Source of the DNA: Alphaproteobacteria bacterium | Lineage (GTDB): Bacteria; Pseudomonadota; Alphaproteobacteria; GCA-016699305 | Reading direction: 5' to 3' | Assembly: GCA_016699305.1 (NCBI GenBank) | Contig: CP064970.1 | Location: 186,001-250,000 of the forward strand | DNA: 64,000 nt | Shown here: piece by piece, positions 25,211-34,138 of the stretch | How positions within the stretch are numbered: the stretch's first letter is position 1 | How the letters are laid out: every line of letters begins with the position of its first letter | The notes under the pieces: model-generated | Databases searched by the model: none | What the model was told of the DNA's origin: nothing | Seen by the model: the letters and a program-made list of their open reading frames with translations, nothing else | Program-made: the position numbers and the translations under genes

Positions 25211-26021
25211 GGAGCTGGCGTGGCTGGAAGATTTCCTGGCATTAGAGCAAACCCGCAATTTCACGCGGGCGGCTGCCTTGCGTTGCACAACGCAATCCGC
25301 CTATAGCCGCCGTGTGATGCGGCTTGAGGAATGGTTGAAATGCCGTTTGTTTGTGCGTCATACGCGGCCCGTGCAGATGACTCCCGAGGGGCAAGAATTC
25401 CTGGCCCGCGCGCGCCGTCTGCGCGAAGACATGATGGATTCGCGCCGCGTGTTGGGGACTTTGGCTAGCCATTACGAATGCGCCACCCGCATCTACACCA
25501 CCAACACACTGGCTATGGGATTCGCGCCCGATTGGTTGCGCACGAGGCAATCCACATCGCTGACCCTAATTGTTTCTTCGGTCACAGGCTGTATCGAGGC
25601 ATTAAAGGCGGGGCGGGCTGATTCCCTCTTGCTGCCCGTAGTGCCAAGTCATGATGATGATTTGGCGGCCTTTCAGGTGGACGTGGTGGGGCATGACGTG
25701 TTGGCCTTGATGGGCGTTCCGGATTTACGTCAAACCATCAAGATGCGTGCAGGAAAATTGCAAGGTCCGGTGATGCGCTACACGCCCGGCACTGTCTATG
25801 GCCAATGGATAGAAGCTATGCTCGGTCTGCGCGGCATCGCTTTGGTATCGTCCGCCCCGTGCGAAAGTCCCTCCGCCGAAGCTTTGGTCTCCCTTGCCGT
25901 GCATGGATTTGGTGCCGCTTGGATTCCTAAAATCCTCAGCCGCGCGCCTCTTGTCGAATACAGGTTAGCCGACGACCTTCGCGTGCCTTACGACATCGGT
26001 TGGGTGCGCAAGATCCTATAA
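25209..26021 (+). CDS. LysR-family transcriptional regulator
   Basis: A 270-residue LTTR. The N-terminal winged helix-turn-helix is visible (WLEDFLALEQTRNFTRAAALRCTTQSAYSRRVMRLEEWLKCRLFVRHTRPVQMTPEGQEF), followed by the effector-binding domain. It is about 25 residues shorter than a standard LTTR at the C-terminus. It is divergent from the GNAT and aspartoacylase genes with a 100-bp spacer, the usual arrangement for a regulator of the neighbouring operon. The start ATG is inside a perfect palindrome. Confidence 0.9.
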   Translation: MELAWLEDFLALEQTRNFTRAAALRCTTQSAYSRRVMRLEEWLKCRLFVRHTRPVQMTPEGQEFLARARRLREDMMDSRRVLGTLASHYECATRIYTTNTLAMGFAPDWLRTRQSTSLTLIVSSVTGCIEALKAGRADSLLLPVVPSHDDDLAAFQVDVVGHDVLALMGVPDLRQTIKMRAGKLQGPVMRYTPGTVYGQWIEAMLGLRGIALVSSAPCESPSAEALVSLAVHGFGAAWIPKILSRAPLVEYRLADDLRVPYDIGWVRKIL

Positions 26022-26053
26022 CCGCCCACGCCCTGCAGGCTGAATGGTGACGG

Positions 26054-28219
26054 TCAGCCCGATGTGGTGACTTCGACGCGGTCCGCGTCCTTATCCGAAT
26101 TGTCCACCGGCGTGCCCAGAGCGCGGATGTCCATACGCTCACTGGAAATGCCGGATTTCAACAGGAAGGCTCGAACCGCCAAGCCCCGTGACAATGCCAG
26201 GCGGCGCGCACCTTGAGTGGTGCCTCCCACAGGAGAAGAATAGGCGGTGATGGTCAAACGCGCGGACTGGTTGGCTTCCATCGAACGCAACAGGACGCGC
26301 AAGGAATCTTCCCCGTTTGCCCCAAGATTGTCGGACCCCGGCGTGAAGGATAAACGCACACGCTGCATGGGTTTTTCCGCCATGCTGGTGCTATCCGTGC
26401 TTTTTGCCGGTGCCAGCGGCGTTTCAGGCTTGACCGTTGGCACTGTAGCAGGCGCAGGAGCGCTAGGCGCGATCGCGGGTGGTTTTGGTTGCGGTGGAGC
26501 CACCGGCTTAGCCTGAGGCACAGTCGGTTGAATATTTGGCATAACGCTGTTTTGAGGGCTGGCTGGGCTATATGGCACGGGTGATGCGCCGCTCTTGTTT
26601 AATATCATGCGCACAGGCGGGATGGGCTTGGCCAGGTCTCGCACAGGAGGTGGCGGCAGACTGGGATTGGGCGCGGCCAACATCTTGTCCTGATCGGGAA
26701 TGTTGGCCTCAGGCGCGGCTGTCTTGGGCAGACGAGGTATCCGCAATTTTTGTCCATTTGGCTCGGGTGCGGCAGCTGTGGCCGCAGTCGGTGATTCATC
26801 AGCCTTAGTAGCCGGTTCTTCCTGTGCCAATTGCGGTTGAGCATCAGGTTGTGTGGACGGCAAGGGGGCATCAGCAACGACCTGAGACGCCGGCGGTGGT
26901 GTTGCGGGATTTGAACGGTCTGCCTGTTGTTGGTTGGGTTTAGGATCATTCGCGGGCTTCTCCGCCGCAGATTCCTTGACGGCTGCGGGGGCAGTCTCTT
27001 TAGACACAGGTAAAGTGGGGGCGGCGCGCATAGCAGGTTCGGTCGAAGTGGGAACGGGCTCCGCCGCAGATCCCTCGCCACGCGTGAACAGTTTGCGCGA
27101 ATGCGGCGTGGGTACCGGCTCATCCGCTGTTTGCGGTGACAAAACCTGCGGCTCGTTCATCAAAGCTGTGGCTAAAGGCGCAACAGGCAAATCCAACCCG
27201 CGTCCGATCTGGGCAGGACGATCTGCCGTATCCGTCTTGCTCGGCAGTTCAGGAACAGCAGGAGCGACAGCCGGTGTCGCTTCCTTGGGTGTAACTGGGG
27301 TCGAGGCCACCACAGGTGGCGGCGCAGGCGGTGTCACAATGCTCTGCTGGGCTGGTGCTGACTGTATTGCTGGGTCAGATGGCTTGGCATCAGCCGTTTT
27401 GGCTGTGGGTAAGGGTGCCGCATTCTCAAGCTGAGGTTCCAAGGGCTGGATCGGCTTAGGCGATTCTGGTTCTAGGGGCTTGTTGGGCACAGCGGATGCC
27501 ACAGGATTCAAAGATGGAGCGACTGCGGGTGTAAGTGTAGGTTCCGCCACAACGGAATCGGACTTAGTTGCCGCCATGGCTTTATGAAAGGCCTGATCCA
27601 AACTGCGCGAGTCGAGCTTGGTAGAAGGCTGTACAGACGAAGAATCTTGTCTATGCCGGGCAAGAACCAAGGGATCTCGGGAATCAATCGGCTGGGCGAT
27701 GGGCGTGGCGGCAGGTCGATCAACCCCCATAGGTACCTGGGCTGCAGCTTCAGGTGCCGTAGGAATAGCGATGCTGGACTGCGATGTCGGACGCGTGACG
27801 ACTAAGCTGCGCGTCTCGGGGGATCGGTAGCCGCTGGGCATAGATATAGATGATGAAGGCACGGCAGCAGGCGCTGCGGGGTTCCTTAGCAAATTGACGG
27901 GGGACGGAATACCCTGATTGGAGGCCTTTTTAGCCTTAGAATTATGTCCCAACATGGCCTCGGGTGACAGCTCGTTGGCTCCCGGCCATTCACGAGGAAG
28001 TATCCTGCGTTCCGGGTTATATGTCTCCACACTAGGAGCTGTGTTGGCCGTTGTGTTCTTGGACTGAATGACCACCTGACCAGATTGAGCATGAGCTACC
28101 CATGGTGACAGGGAAAACAGCGCCAGTGCGGCTAAACCGCAACGCCCAAAACGAACGCGCCGTAACGCATCCTTTCCGGACAGGCCGAAACAACGAACTA
28201 TAATCTGGCCGTAAGACAA
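26054..28219 (-). CDS. Proline/alanine-rich OmpA-domain envelope protein
   Basis: A 721-residue protein with a probable signal peptide (CGLAALALFSLSPWVAHA, then QSG), about 500 residues of low-complexity Pro/Ala/Thr/Gln-rich linker, and a C-terminal OmpA-like peptidoglycan-binding domain (LSFTPGSDNLGANGEDSLRVLLRSME...RRLALSRGLAVRAFLLKSGI...RMDIRALG). The start is set at a TTG at 28219 preceded by AGGGAGAG; the frame is open further upstream to 28375, but lacks a ribosome site there. The linker would span the periplasm. The OmpA domain lacks the usual Asp/Arg pair in one turn, so binding is not certain. A structural envelope or cell-body role is inferred. Confidence 0.75.
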   Translation of the reverse strand: MSYGQIIVRCFGLSGKDALRRVRFGRCGLAALALFSLSPWVAHAQSGQVVIQSKNTTANTAPSVETYNPERRILPREWPGANELSPEAMLGHNSKAKKASNQGIPSPVNLLRNPAAPAAVPSSSISMPSGYRSPETRSLVVTRPTSQSSIAIPTAPEAAAQVPMGVDRPAATPIAQPIDSRDPLVLARHRQDSSSVQPSTKLDSRSLDQAFHKAMAATKSDSVVAEPTLTPAVAPSLNPVASAVPNKPLEPESPKPIQPLEPQLENAAPLPTAKTADAKPSDPAIQSAPAQQSIVTPPAPPPVVASTPVTPKEATPAVAPAVPELPSKTDTADRPAQIGRGLDLPVAPLATALMNEPQVLSPQTADEPVPTPHSRKLFTRGEGSAAEPVPTSTEPAMRAAPTLPVSKETAPAAVKESAAEKPANDPKPNQQQADRSNPATPPPASQVVADAPLPSTQPDAQPQLAQEEPATKADESPTAATAAAPEPNGQKLRIPRLPKTAAPEANIPDQDKMLAAPNPSLPPPPVRDLAKPIPPVRMILNKSGASPVPYSPASPQNSVMPNIQPTVPQAKPVAPPQPKPPAIAPSAPAPATVPTVKPETPLAPAKSTDSTSMAEKPMQRVRLSFTPGSDNLGANGEDSLRVLLRSMEANQSARLTITAYSSPVGGTTQGARRLALSRGLAVRAFLLKSGISSERMDIRALGTPVDNSDKDADRVEVTTSG

Positions 28220-28454
28220 CGCACTCTCCCTGGAACGACGGCTTTCCCGTTGCCTGCGAACGATGTGGCATCTATGCCAAAGATCGATTCGAGGCGATAC
28301 GCATATTGCCGCAAGAATGCCCGGAAAACAATGCTCGACGGGGATTTTTCTGTTTGGGCGTCTCATGGAACGCAATAGGCCGATTTTATCGGCACATTGT
28401 CTGGTGTTACGCCTTTCTGGTTTAAGGTGCTGGCCTTGCTTCGATGCTGATGGT

Positions 28455-28477
28455 CATAGCAAACAATATTTGCTATG
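28455..28477. promoter_or_regulatory. 9-bp inverted repeat in the OmpA-like / tRNA-Trp spacer
   Basis: CATAGCAAA, five bases (CAATA), TTTGCTATG: perfect arms. It lies in the divergent region between the OmpA-domain gene and tRNA-Trp-secE, so an operator is more likely than a terminator. The rest of the 28220-28560 spacer shows no gene. Confidence 0.45.
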
Positions 28478-28560
28478 GAATTGGCCGTGCCATCGTTCTA
28501 AGATGCCCCGCCGCTAGGTAGGGGCACATGGCGCGTGTCCGGGTGCGGATAGGCACATGC

Positions 28561-28636
28561 AGGAGTGTAGCTCAATTGGTAGAGCACCGGTCTCCAAAAC
28601 CGGGGGTTGGGGGTTCGATCCCCTCCACTCCTGCCA
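28561..28636 (+). tRNA. tRNA-Trp (anticodon CCA)
   Basis: Complete cloverleaf: acceptor AGGAGTG pairs with CACTCCT, D-arm AGCTCAATTGGTAGAGC, anticodon loop CTCCAAA within stem CCGGT/ACCGG, T-arm GGGGGTTCGATCCCC, and an encoded CCA end at 28634-28636. It precedes secE, as in many proteobacteria. Confidence 0.98.
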
Positions 28637-28708
28637 GTGCCATGGTTATCCAGTATGGGATTCCCCGCACGGGCGAGTCGTTGATCGAAGGACAAAGGTT
28701 GAACGCTG

Positions 28709-28903
28709 ATGATTAAAAACGTAGTGCAGTTCAGTCAGGAAGTGCGAAGGGAGATCGGCAAGGTCACTTGGCCGACTCGTCGTGAAACCTGGACGACCAC
28801 TCTATTGGTCTTCATCATGACGGTGCTGGCCGCGCTGTTTTTTTTGTTTGTCGATCAGGTCTTGGCCTGGGTCGTCAAGCATGTCCTAAGCCTGGGTTCG
28901 TAG
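28709..28903 (+). CDS. secE: Preprotein translocase subunit SecE
   Basis: A 64-residue protein with a single C-terminal membrane helix (TTTLLVFIMTVLAALFFLFVDQVLAW). The cytosolic stretch QFSQEVRREIGKVTWPTRRETWTTT is the family signature. It stabilises SecY in the inner membrane. AAGG lies about ten bases upstream. It is followed after 13 bp by nusG and preceded by tRNA-Trp, a conserved arrangement. Confidence 0.96.
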   Translation: MIKNVVQFSQEVRREIGKVTWPTRRETWTTTLLVFIMTVLAALFFLFVDQVLAWVVKHVLSLGS

Positions 28904-28916
28904 GAGGATGCAAACC

Positions 28917-29489
28917 ATGAGTGAGACTCCAGCGGCGAAGGCCGCTTCCCCCCGGGCGAGCGGGCCGCGTTGGTACGTGATTCACGCCTATTCCGGCTTT
29001 GAGAAGAAGGTCGCGGCGGAAATCCGCAAACAGGCCGAGACCAAGGCCTTGAACGATATGATCGTCGAGGTCGTGGTGCCTTCCGAAGAGGTGGTCGAGA
29101 TTCGGCGTGGCGCTAAGATCAAGTCGGAACGTAAGTTCTATCCCGGCTATGTGCTGGTCAAGATGGAGCTGACGGACGAGACATGGAATCTGGTGCGCAA
29201 TGTGCCGCGCGTGTCGGGCTTTCTGGGCGGCGGCAATCGTCCTTCGCCGATCAGCGAGGCCGAGGCTCAGCGCATCTTGAACCAGATGGAAGAGGGCGTT
29301 TCGAATCCACGGCCTTCGGTGACCTTTGAGATTGGCGAGCAGGTTCGCGTATGCGATGGACCGTTCGCTTCCTTTAATGGCACTGTCGAAGAAGTCGATG
29401 AGTCGAAATCGCGCTTGAAGGTTTCGGTGTCAATCTTTGGTCGCTCCACGCCCGTGGATCTGGAATACGGCCAGGTCGAAAAGGTCTGA
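28917..29489 (+). CDS. nusG: Transcription termination/antitermination protein NusG
   Basis: A 190-residue elongation factor that binds RNA polymerase and Rho. The NGN domain begins at RWYVIHAYSGFEKKVAAEI and contains KIKSERKFYPGYVLVKMELTDETWNLVRNVPRVSGFLGGG. The KOW domain is EQVRVCDGPFASFNGTVEEVDESKSRLKVSVSIFGRSTPVDLEY. The ATG at 28917 is preferred to that at 28908, since TAGGAGG lies nine bases before it and touches the earlier ATG. The ribosomal protein genes that usually follow (rplK onward) are absent here. Confidence 0.97.
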   Translation: MSETPAAKAASPRASGPRWYVIHAYSGFEKKVAAEIRKQAETKALNDMIVEVVVPSEEVVEIRRGAKIKSERKFYPGYVLVKMELTDETWNLVRNVPRVSGFLGGGNRPSPISEAEAQRILNQMEEGVSNPRPSVTFEIGEQVRVCDGPFASFNGTVEEVDESKSRLKVSVSIFGRSTPVDLEYGQVEKV

Positions 29490-30046
29490 TGCCCAAGATG
29501 GGGGTGCCCATGCGCCTGACGGTCTTGTCTTTTGTCCTAGCCTTGGGCTGCCTGGCCCTGGTTGGCTGTGGCTTTCGTCCCGTTTATGGGGGACTTGGCG
29601 GGCCTGTGTCGGGTGGGGAAAGGCTGAACGAGGTTTGGATCGGCACCATCCCGGACCGCAACGGCCAGATGTTGCGCAACATGCTGACTGACAGAATTCA
29701 CGCCGAGGGCGTCCCGTCAAAGCCGCGCTATCGTCTGGATGTAACTTTGACAAGCGGCGAAGGCGATCTGGGGTTGCGTAAAGACGCCACCGCCACAGGG
29801 CGTCAGCTAACGATCCACGCATCTTGCGTGTTGACCGATGCGATCGAGGGCCGCCAGGTGGCACGTTGGGCGGATCGTAGTGTTGTGCGACACAATATCC
29901 TTATGGCACCCTATGCAACGCAGGTTTCGCGCGACGATGCATGGCAACGTGGGTTAACTGACCTAAGTGACAGCATCATCCGCAGTCTGACGGTTTACCT
30001 GCAGCCTGCCCCCAAAGCAGGGCAGAAAGCGCCGACACAGCCTTGA
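29489..30046 (+). CDS. lptE: LPS-assembly lipoprotein LptE
   Basis: A 185-residue outer-membrane lipoprotein that plugs the LptD barrel for LPS insertion. The signal peptide has lipobox LVGC followed by GFRPVYG, the typical LptE motif. The mature domain has the usual two-helix/beta structure (VWIGTIPDRNGQMLRNMLTDRI, YRLDVTL, TGRQLTIHASCVLTDAIEGRQV). The ATG at 29489 overlaps the nusG stop; an alternative at 29510 fits the signal peptide better. In related bacteria lptE lies between leuS and holA, so its position behind nusG is unusual. Confidence 0.85.
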   Translation: MPKMGVPMRLTVLSFVLALGCLALVGCGFRPVYGGLGGPVSGGERLNEVWIGTIPDRNGQMLRNMLTDRIHAEGVPSKPRYRLDVTLTSGEGDLGLRKDATATGRQLTIHASCVLTDAIEGRQVARWADRSVVRHNILMAPYATQVSRDDAWQRGLTDLSDSIIRSLTVYLQPAPKAGQKAPTQP

Positions 30047-30122
30047 TTTTGCGGGGCCACGTCCTACTTAGAAATAAGCCCATGTGTAAGATATGGGCCT
30101 GCCCCTTGATCTGGAGAGCTTT

Positions 30123-30725
30123 ATGTCCAAGCATGCCTTGACCACGGCAGATATCCTGTCAATGGACGTTTATGAACGGGAGCGTGCCGAACGTAAACGC
30201 GCCATCCAGCCGATGAAGCGGTTGCGCCGTGTGGAGGTGGGGCCATGCGCCGCATTCTACTTCGAGAACTACGACACAATGTGGCTGCAAGTCCATGAAA
30301 TGCTTTTCATTGAGAGGGGTGGAAACGAACAGCTGGCCGATGAATTGGCCGCCTATAACCCGCTCATTCCCAAAGGCAACGAGCTGGTTGCTACCTTAAT
30401 GTTCGAGATCGAAAACGCCACAAAGCGGCATGAGCTTTTGGCCAAATTGGGTGGTGTCGAAGAGACGGTCAGTTTCACGGTAAATGGCTTGTCTGTTCGC
30501 GCAGTCCCCGAGGACGATGTGGATCGCACCACGGCGGATGGCAAAGCCTCATCTGTCCAGTTCCTGCATTTTGTGTTCGATAAGGAACAAATCGCGGCAT
30601 TTTGCCAGCCAGGGCAAAGCATCATTCTGACCATTAGCCACCCGGCTTATGCGCATAGTGCCGTTATTCCAGAAGCAACGCGCACGGAACTGGCCAGGGA
30701 TTTTGATCTTAACTTGTTAGCTTAG
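30123..30725 (+). CDS. DUF3501 family protein
   Basis: A 200-residue cytoplasmic protein of a widespread proteobacterial family of unknown function. The signature runs from ILSMDVYERERAERKRAI through GPCAAFYFENYDTMWLQVHEML and AAYNPLIPKGNELVATLMFEI to SSVQFLHFVFDKEQIAAF. GGAGAG precedes the ATG at 30123. In other genomes the family is often next to rubrerythrin- or ferredoxin-type genes; here it stands alone before the chemotaxis gene. A small GCCCAT/ATGGGC stem near 30077-30098 lies upstream. Confidence 0.85.
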   Translation: MSKHALTTADILSMDVYERERAERKRAIQPMKRLRRVEVGPCAAFYFENYDTMWLQVHEMLFIERGGNEQLADELAAYNPLIPKGNELVATLMFEIENATKRHELLAKLGGVEETVSFTVNGLSVRAVPEDDVDRTTADGKASSVQFLHFVFDKEQIAAFCQPGQSIILTISHPAYAHSAVIPEATRTELARDFDLNLLA

Positions 30726-30821
30726 GCGGCCCATCGCTGCCTTAGATTAACGCAATATTAAGTCGCTTGCTGTGTAGTTTCTGGCGAAGCTCATCCCGCC
30801 ACGCTTGCACAGGGAACGGAC

Positions 30822-32162
30822 ATGGCAAATTTCAACTTTGACAGACCGACACGTCTCAGATTTATGCGCCTGGATGACAAGGCCACGTCCCAATTACGCG
30901 AGACATGGCCCAAATTGGAACCGAAAATCCAGGGCATTCTTGAGGAGTTTTATCGTCATCTGATGGGGTTCGACGCCTTGTCCAAGATGCTGGGCGGACC
31001 TGACAATGTGAAGCGTTTGATCGGCGCGCAAAGCCAGCATTGGCGCGCTTTGTTCTCTGCCCAGTTCGACGATGCCTTTATGGATCGCGTCACGCGCATC
31101 GGCCAGGCTCATCAGCGTATCGGCCTAGAGCCGCGCTGGTATATTGGCGGCTATAGTCTGGTTTTGGAACGGTTGTTAGCGGCGCTTAGCGCGGTCGAAT
31201 CCAACGAAGAACGACGCCGCGACATATCTGGGGCCATCACCCGCGCTGTGTTCCTGGATATGGACTTATCCATTTCCGTCTATCAGTTCGCCGAGATCGA
31301 GGCGCGCGAAAAGCGGTCGAGCAAGGTTGAAGAAATCCTAGGCAACTTTGATCACATCGTGGGCGGGATTATGCAAACCGTCGATCAAGCCGCTGATAAG
31401 GTCAGCGGCGCGACCCAGCAGGTATCCAGCCTGGCCAGCGAGACATCCTCACGTTCTTCGGAGGCGGCGCATTCGGCGCAGGAGGCCTCGGGGAATGTGC
31501 AGACCGTGGCGGCGGCGGCCGAAGAGCTGTCGGCCTCCATTCGTGAGATCAACAAGCAGGTAGCCGATTCCACGTCTTTGGCCACAACCTCGGTCGGCAA
31601 GACCCATGTCATTCAAAATACGGTGCGTACCCTTAGCGACGCGGCGGCCAATATCGACAACATCATTGGCTTGATCCGCAGCATTGCCAGCCAGACCAAC
31701 ATGCTGGCGCTGAACGCTGCCATCGAGGCGGCACGGGCAGGGGCGGCGGGCAGTGGGTTCCAGGTGGTCGCCAATGAGGTCAAGACCTTGGCCAAACAGA
31801 CGGCCAAGGAAACCGAAGCCATCGGCGCGGTGGTGGCATCCATGCAAAAAGCGACGTCGCAGGCGGTTACGGAAATCAGCGAGGTTTCTGGCGATATCAG
31901 CCAGATATCGGATATCATCGCCTCGATCGCCTCGGCTGTGACCCAGCAAACGGCGGCGACGCAGGAAATAGCCCGGAACATTCAACAGGCCCTGGACCGC
32001 ACACGCATGGTCAGCGACGATGTGGACATTGTCAGCCACAACGCTTCGGACACACTGTCAGCCACGAATGAGACGCGCGAGTCCTTGCAGAATTTTCTGG
32101 ATCAGTCTCGCAGTCTGCAAGACAGCATCCAGAAGTTCTTCGAGCAAATCCGCGCGGTTTAG
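30822..32162 (+). CDS. Globin-coupled methyl-accepting chemotaxis protein (HemAT-like)
   Basis: A 446-residue soluble transducer. The N-terminal protoglobin domain (residues 10-165) has the proximal His97 in RIGQAHQRIGLEPRWYIGGYS, which binds heme for sensing O2 or a related gas. The C-terminal half is a coiled-coil MCP signalling domain with the hairpin tip IIGLIRSIASQTNMLALNAAIEAARAGAAGSGFQVVANEVKTLAKQTAKET. No membrane segment is present, so it acts in the cytoplasm. Probable role: aerotaxis. It is monocistronic, with AGGGAAC seven bases before the ATG. Confidence 0.94.
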   Translation: MANFNFDRPTRLRFMRLDDKATSQLRETWPKLEPKIQGILEEFYRHLMGFDALSKMLGGPDNVKRLIGAQSQHWRALFSAQFDDAFMDRVTRIGQAHQRIGLEPRWYIGGYSLVLERLLAALSAVESNEERRRDISGAITRAVFLDMDLSISVYQFAEIEAREKRSSKVEEILGNFDHIVGGIMQTVDQAADKVSGATQQVSSLASETSSRSSEAAHSAQEASGNVQTVAAAAEELSASIREINKQVADSTSLATTSVGKTHVIQNTVRTLSDAAANIDNIIGLIRSIASQTNMLALNAAIEAARAGAAGSGFQVVANEVKTLAKQTAKETEAIGAVVASMQKATSQAVTEISEVSGDISQISDIIASIASAVTQQTAATQEIARNIQQALDRTRMVSDDVDIVSHNASDTLSATNETRESLQNFLDQSRSLQDSIQKFFEQIRAV

Positions 32163-32190
32163 CCGCTTGCTTTAGCGGTATAGGAGCCGA

Positions 32191-32421
32191 TCATCCTTCT
32201 GGGCTTGCCTTCTGCGTGTTGGGAATATTGTTTTTGTGTCGATGAAAGACAGGCAGATAGGCGCTGGTCTTGGGCATATCCTCCAACAACAGCCCCTGAT
32301 GCAGAAAAAGCCCCGCCAGCCAAGGCATATAAGTCTTTCGTGGGGTGGGGTCGGCGTCCATAAGCTGCCGATAGGTACCTGGCTTTTTCGCCTCGATGAT
32401 GGCTTTTAACTTGCTGCCCAT
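32191..32421 (-). CDS. Possible small protein, unknown
   Basis: A 76-codon minus-strand frame, MGSKLKAIIEAKKPGTYRQL then DADPTPRKTYMPWLAGLFLHQG, with natural-looking composition. The DPTPxKxYxxWL pattern is reminiscent of small phage-encoded proteins, but this is a faint memory, not a family assignment. No ribosome site is visible before the ATG at 32421, and the frame overlaps no other gene. The rest of the 32163-32642 gap shows no gene. Kept at low confidence. Confidence 0.35.
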   Translation of the reverse strand: MGSKLKAIIEAKKPGTYRQLMDADPTPRKTYMPWLAGLFLHQGLLLEDMPKTSAYLPVFHRHKNNIPNTQKASPEG

Positions 32422-32642
32422 GGAAACGGGGCTTGCTCTGATAAACTGTTTGGAACGATGATCCTAAGGTAGGCAATAGTCATATCGACATAAGAATGTC
32501 GCTTTCGTGGCATGGTTCTATGCCGCGTGAATCCTTTTCTTAGAAACTTTCTTACCCGGAAGACATGCCATGTCTTGCCAATTTATGTGTGGTGTGTATC
32601 GTGTGATCGATGTCGTGACTTTGAGTGGTTAGAGAATCGTCC

Positions 32643-33494
32643 ATGTCCGCGCCTGCTTTGTCCTTACCTGCCGATCCTGCCTCGCTTTCATGGAGCGCCT
32701 TGGCAGTTGCCATTCGTCAAGTTGCCTTGCCTCTGATGTCTGCGGCGTGCGAGGTCAAGGCTATGGGCAGTGGAGGGGAGTCAGAGGGCGCGACAACGGA
32801 AGCTTCTGTCTTTGTTGAGCTTCTTGAACATGTTGTCCGTGCGACTGAATCGAGTTTGGCGCGTCATGGCGCCACCGATCCGGTCCCCGACTCGGTGCGT
32901 TGGGCCATGGCGGGAGCGGCCAGTTCATGCGTCGCGGCATTGTATCGCGTCAGTGGGCGCGTCCCCGAACAGCAAGAAATTGAAGGTACTTTGGCGGCCT
33001 TGTTGGAATCGCCGCGCACATTGGCGGTGTTGGGTAGTGCCGTGACCGATTGTCTGCCCAATACGGCGGCAACCTTTCGCGCCCGGTTGATTGACGCCCT
33101 GGCCCCTGTTGTCGGTGCCGTGGCCCAGTACTCTTATGGTCGTCCCGAACATGCTTTGCTGTCGGATGTCACTGCCCGCATCTTTAAGATGGGCGACCAG
33201 GTGACGCGCGCCCTGGCCCCGCGTGGGCTTTCGGCGGAGGACTGGCGCATTCTGACATGGAATGTCGTGCGTGCCTTGTGCCAGCTCTATTCGGACGCGC
33301 ATTATGCCGAGGCGGATCGTTTATTGTATCTGGATCCGACCGAGCGCGACGCATTGATCCAGAAAAACAAGGGCGTGATGCCGATGGATCGTGTCTGGCA
33401 GGCATTTGATCAGCGAGTCAGTATGTTGGCGACTTTGGCCGCCTATCTAGAAATCCCCGAGACTGCAACCTTAGATGCACAGGATCTGTCGTAA
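32643..33494 (+). CDS. Unknown protein at the start of the Dot/Icm-like run
   Basis: A 283-residue helical protein with no recognised domain. The middle (residues 60-240) has amphipathic helices (FVELLEHVVRATESSLARHG, AALYRVSGRVPEQQEIEGTLAALLE, RLIDALAPVVGAVAQYSYG) and an acidic C-terminus (DLYLDPTERDALIQ region). No signal peptide or membrane helix. It is the first of a plus-strand run leading to dotD-dotC-dotB-icmT, with 118 bp to the transglycosylase. It could be a cytoplasmic accessory or adaptor of that system. ATG at 32643 is chosen over a GTG at 32625. Confidence 0.65.
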   Translation: MSAPALSLPADPASLSWSALAVAIRQVALPLMSAACEVKAMGSGGESEGATTEASVFVELLEHVVRATESSLARHGATDPVPDSVRWAMAGAASSCVAALYRVSGRVPEQQEIEGTLAALLESPRTLAVLGSAVTDCLPNTAATFRARLIDALAPVVGAVAQYSYGRPEHALLSDVTARIFKMGDQVTRALAPRGLSAEDWRILTWNVVRALCQLYSDAHYAEADRLLYLDPTERDALIQKNKGVMPMDRVWQAFDQRVSMLATLAAYLEIPETATLDAQDLS

Positions 33495-33612
33495 TCGGGA
33501 CCTGTTGATGAAACATTCTTGACGCTAACGACTTTGCAAGGCTTGTTAGAGAATGATATAGGCCGTTGCGCGTCGCGCTTTGGCCATCGGCGCAACGGAA
33601 GTTAGGAAAATC

Positions 33613-34068
33613 ATGCTTGCATCTCCACATGTCATTGCGGCTTGTCTTTTGGCGGCAGCCAATACCTACCAAGTGCCTCCCGCCGTGATGATCGGCATTT
33701 TGCATGTCGAGCGCGGCCGCGTGGGGGCTGAGTCTGGCCCGAACATTAATGGCAGCTTTGATCTGGGACCGATGCAGGTCAACACCATGTGGATGCCGCA
33801 ACTGGCGCGTTATTGGGGTATTGATGCCCGCAAGGCGCGTGTCATGGTGCGCGACAATGTCTGTGTGAACATGAAGGTTTCCGCTTGGATATTAAAACAG
33901 AAAATTGGCGAAGCTGGTGATTTGGCGGGTGGTATCGCCCGTTATCATTCGGCCACGCCCGCGCTGGGGCAGCGCTATGCCCGCAAGGTGATATCGGCCA
34001 TGGAGCGCCATGGCCTGATCGATCACGGACAGGGTGCGGGACGAGAACGGCGCGTGGCCCAAAGATAG
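33613..34068 (+). CDS. Lytic transglycosylase, VirB1/PilT-type (T4BSS-linked)
   Basis: A 151-residue SLT-like domain without a strong signal peptide. The catalytic Glu is in GILHVERGRVG, followed by NINGSFDLGPMQVNTMWMPQLARYWGI, which is the goose-lysozyme/VirB1 fold's conserved Gly-Met-Gln-Val segment. Such enzymes open peptidoglycan locally for assembly of a secretion or conjugation machine. ATG 33613 is chosen because AGGAAA lies just upstream. Its place 70 bp ahead of a DsbC/G-like gene and close to dotDCB supports a role in the type IVB machine. Confidence 0.8.
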   Translation: MLASPHVIAACLLAAANTYQVPPAVMIGILHVERGRVGAESGPNINGSFDLGPMQVNTMWMPQLARYWGIDARKARVMVRDNVCVNMKVSAWILKQKIGEAGDLAGGIARYHSATPALGQRYARKVISAMERHGLIDHGQGAGRERRVAQR

Positions 34069-34138
34069 CTTTAAGGGTTTTGACGTGCTAACCTCCCGCT
34101 CGTGAGATTCGCGTGTCCATGAGGGGGAGGTTGTTCGC

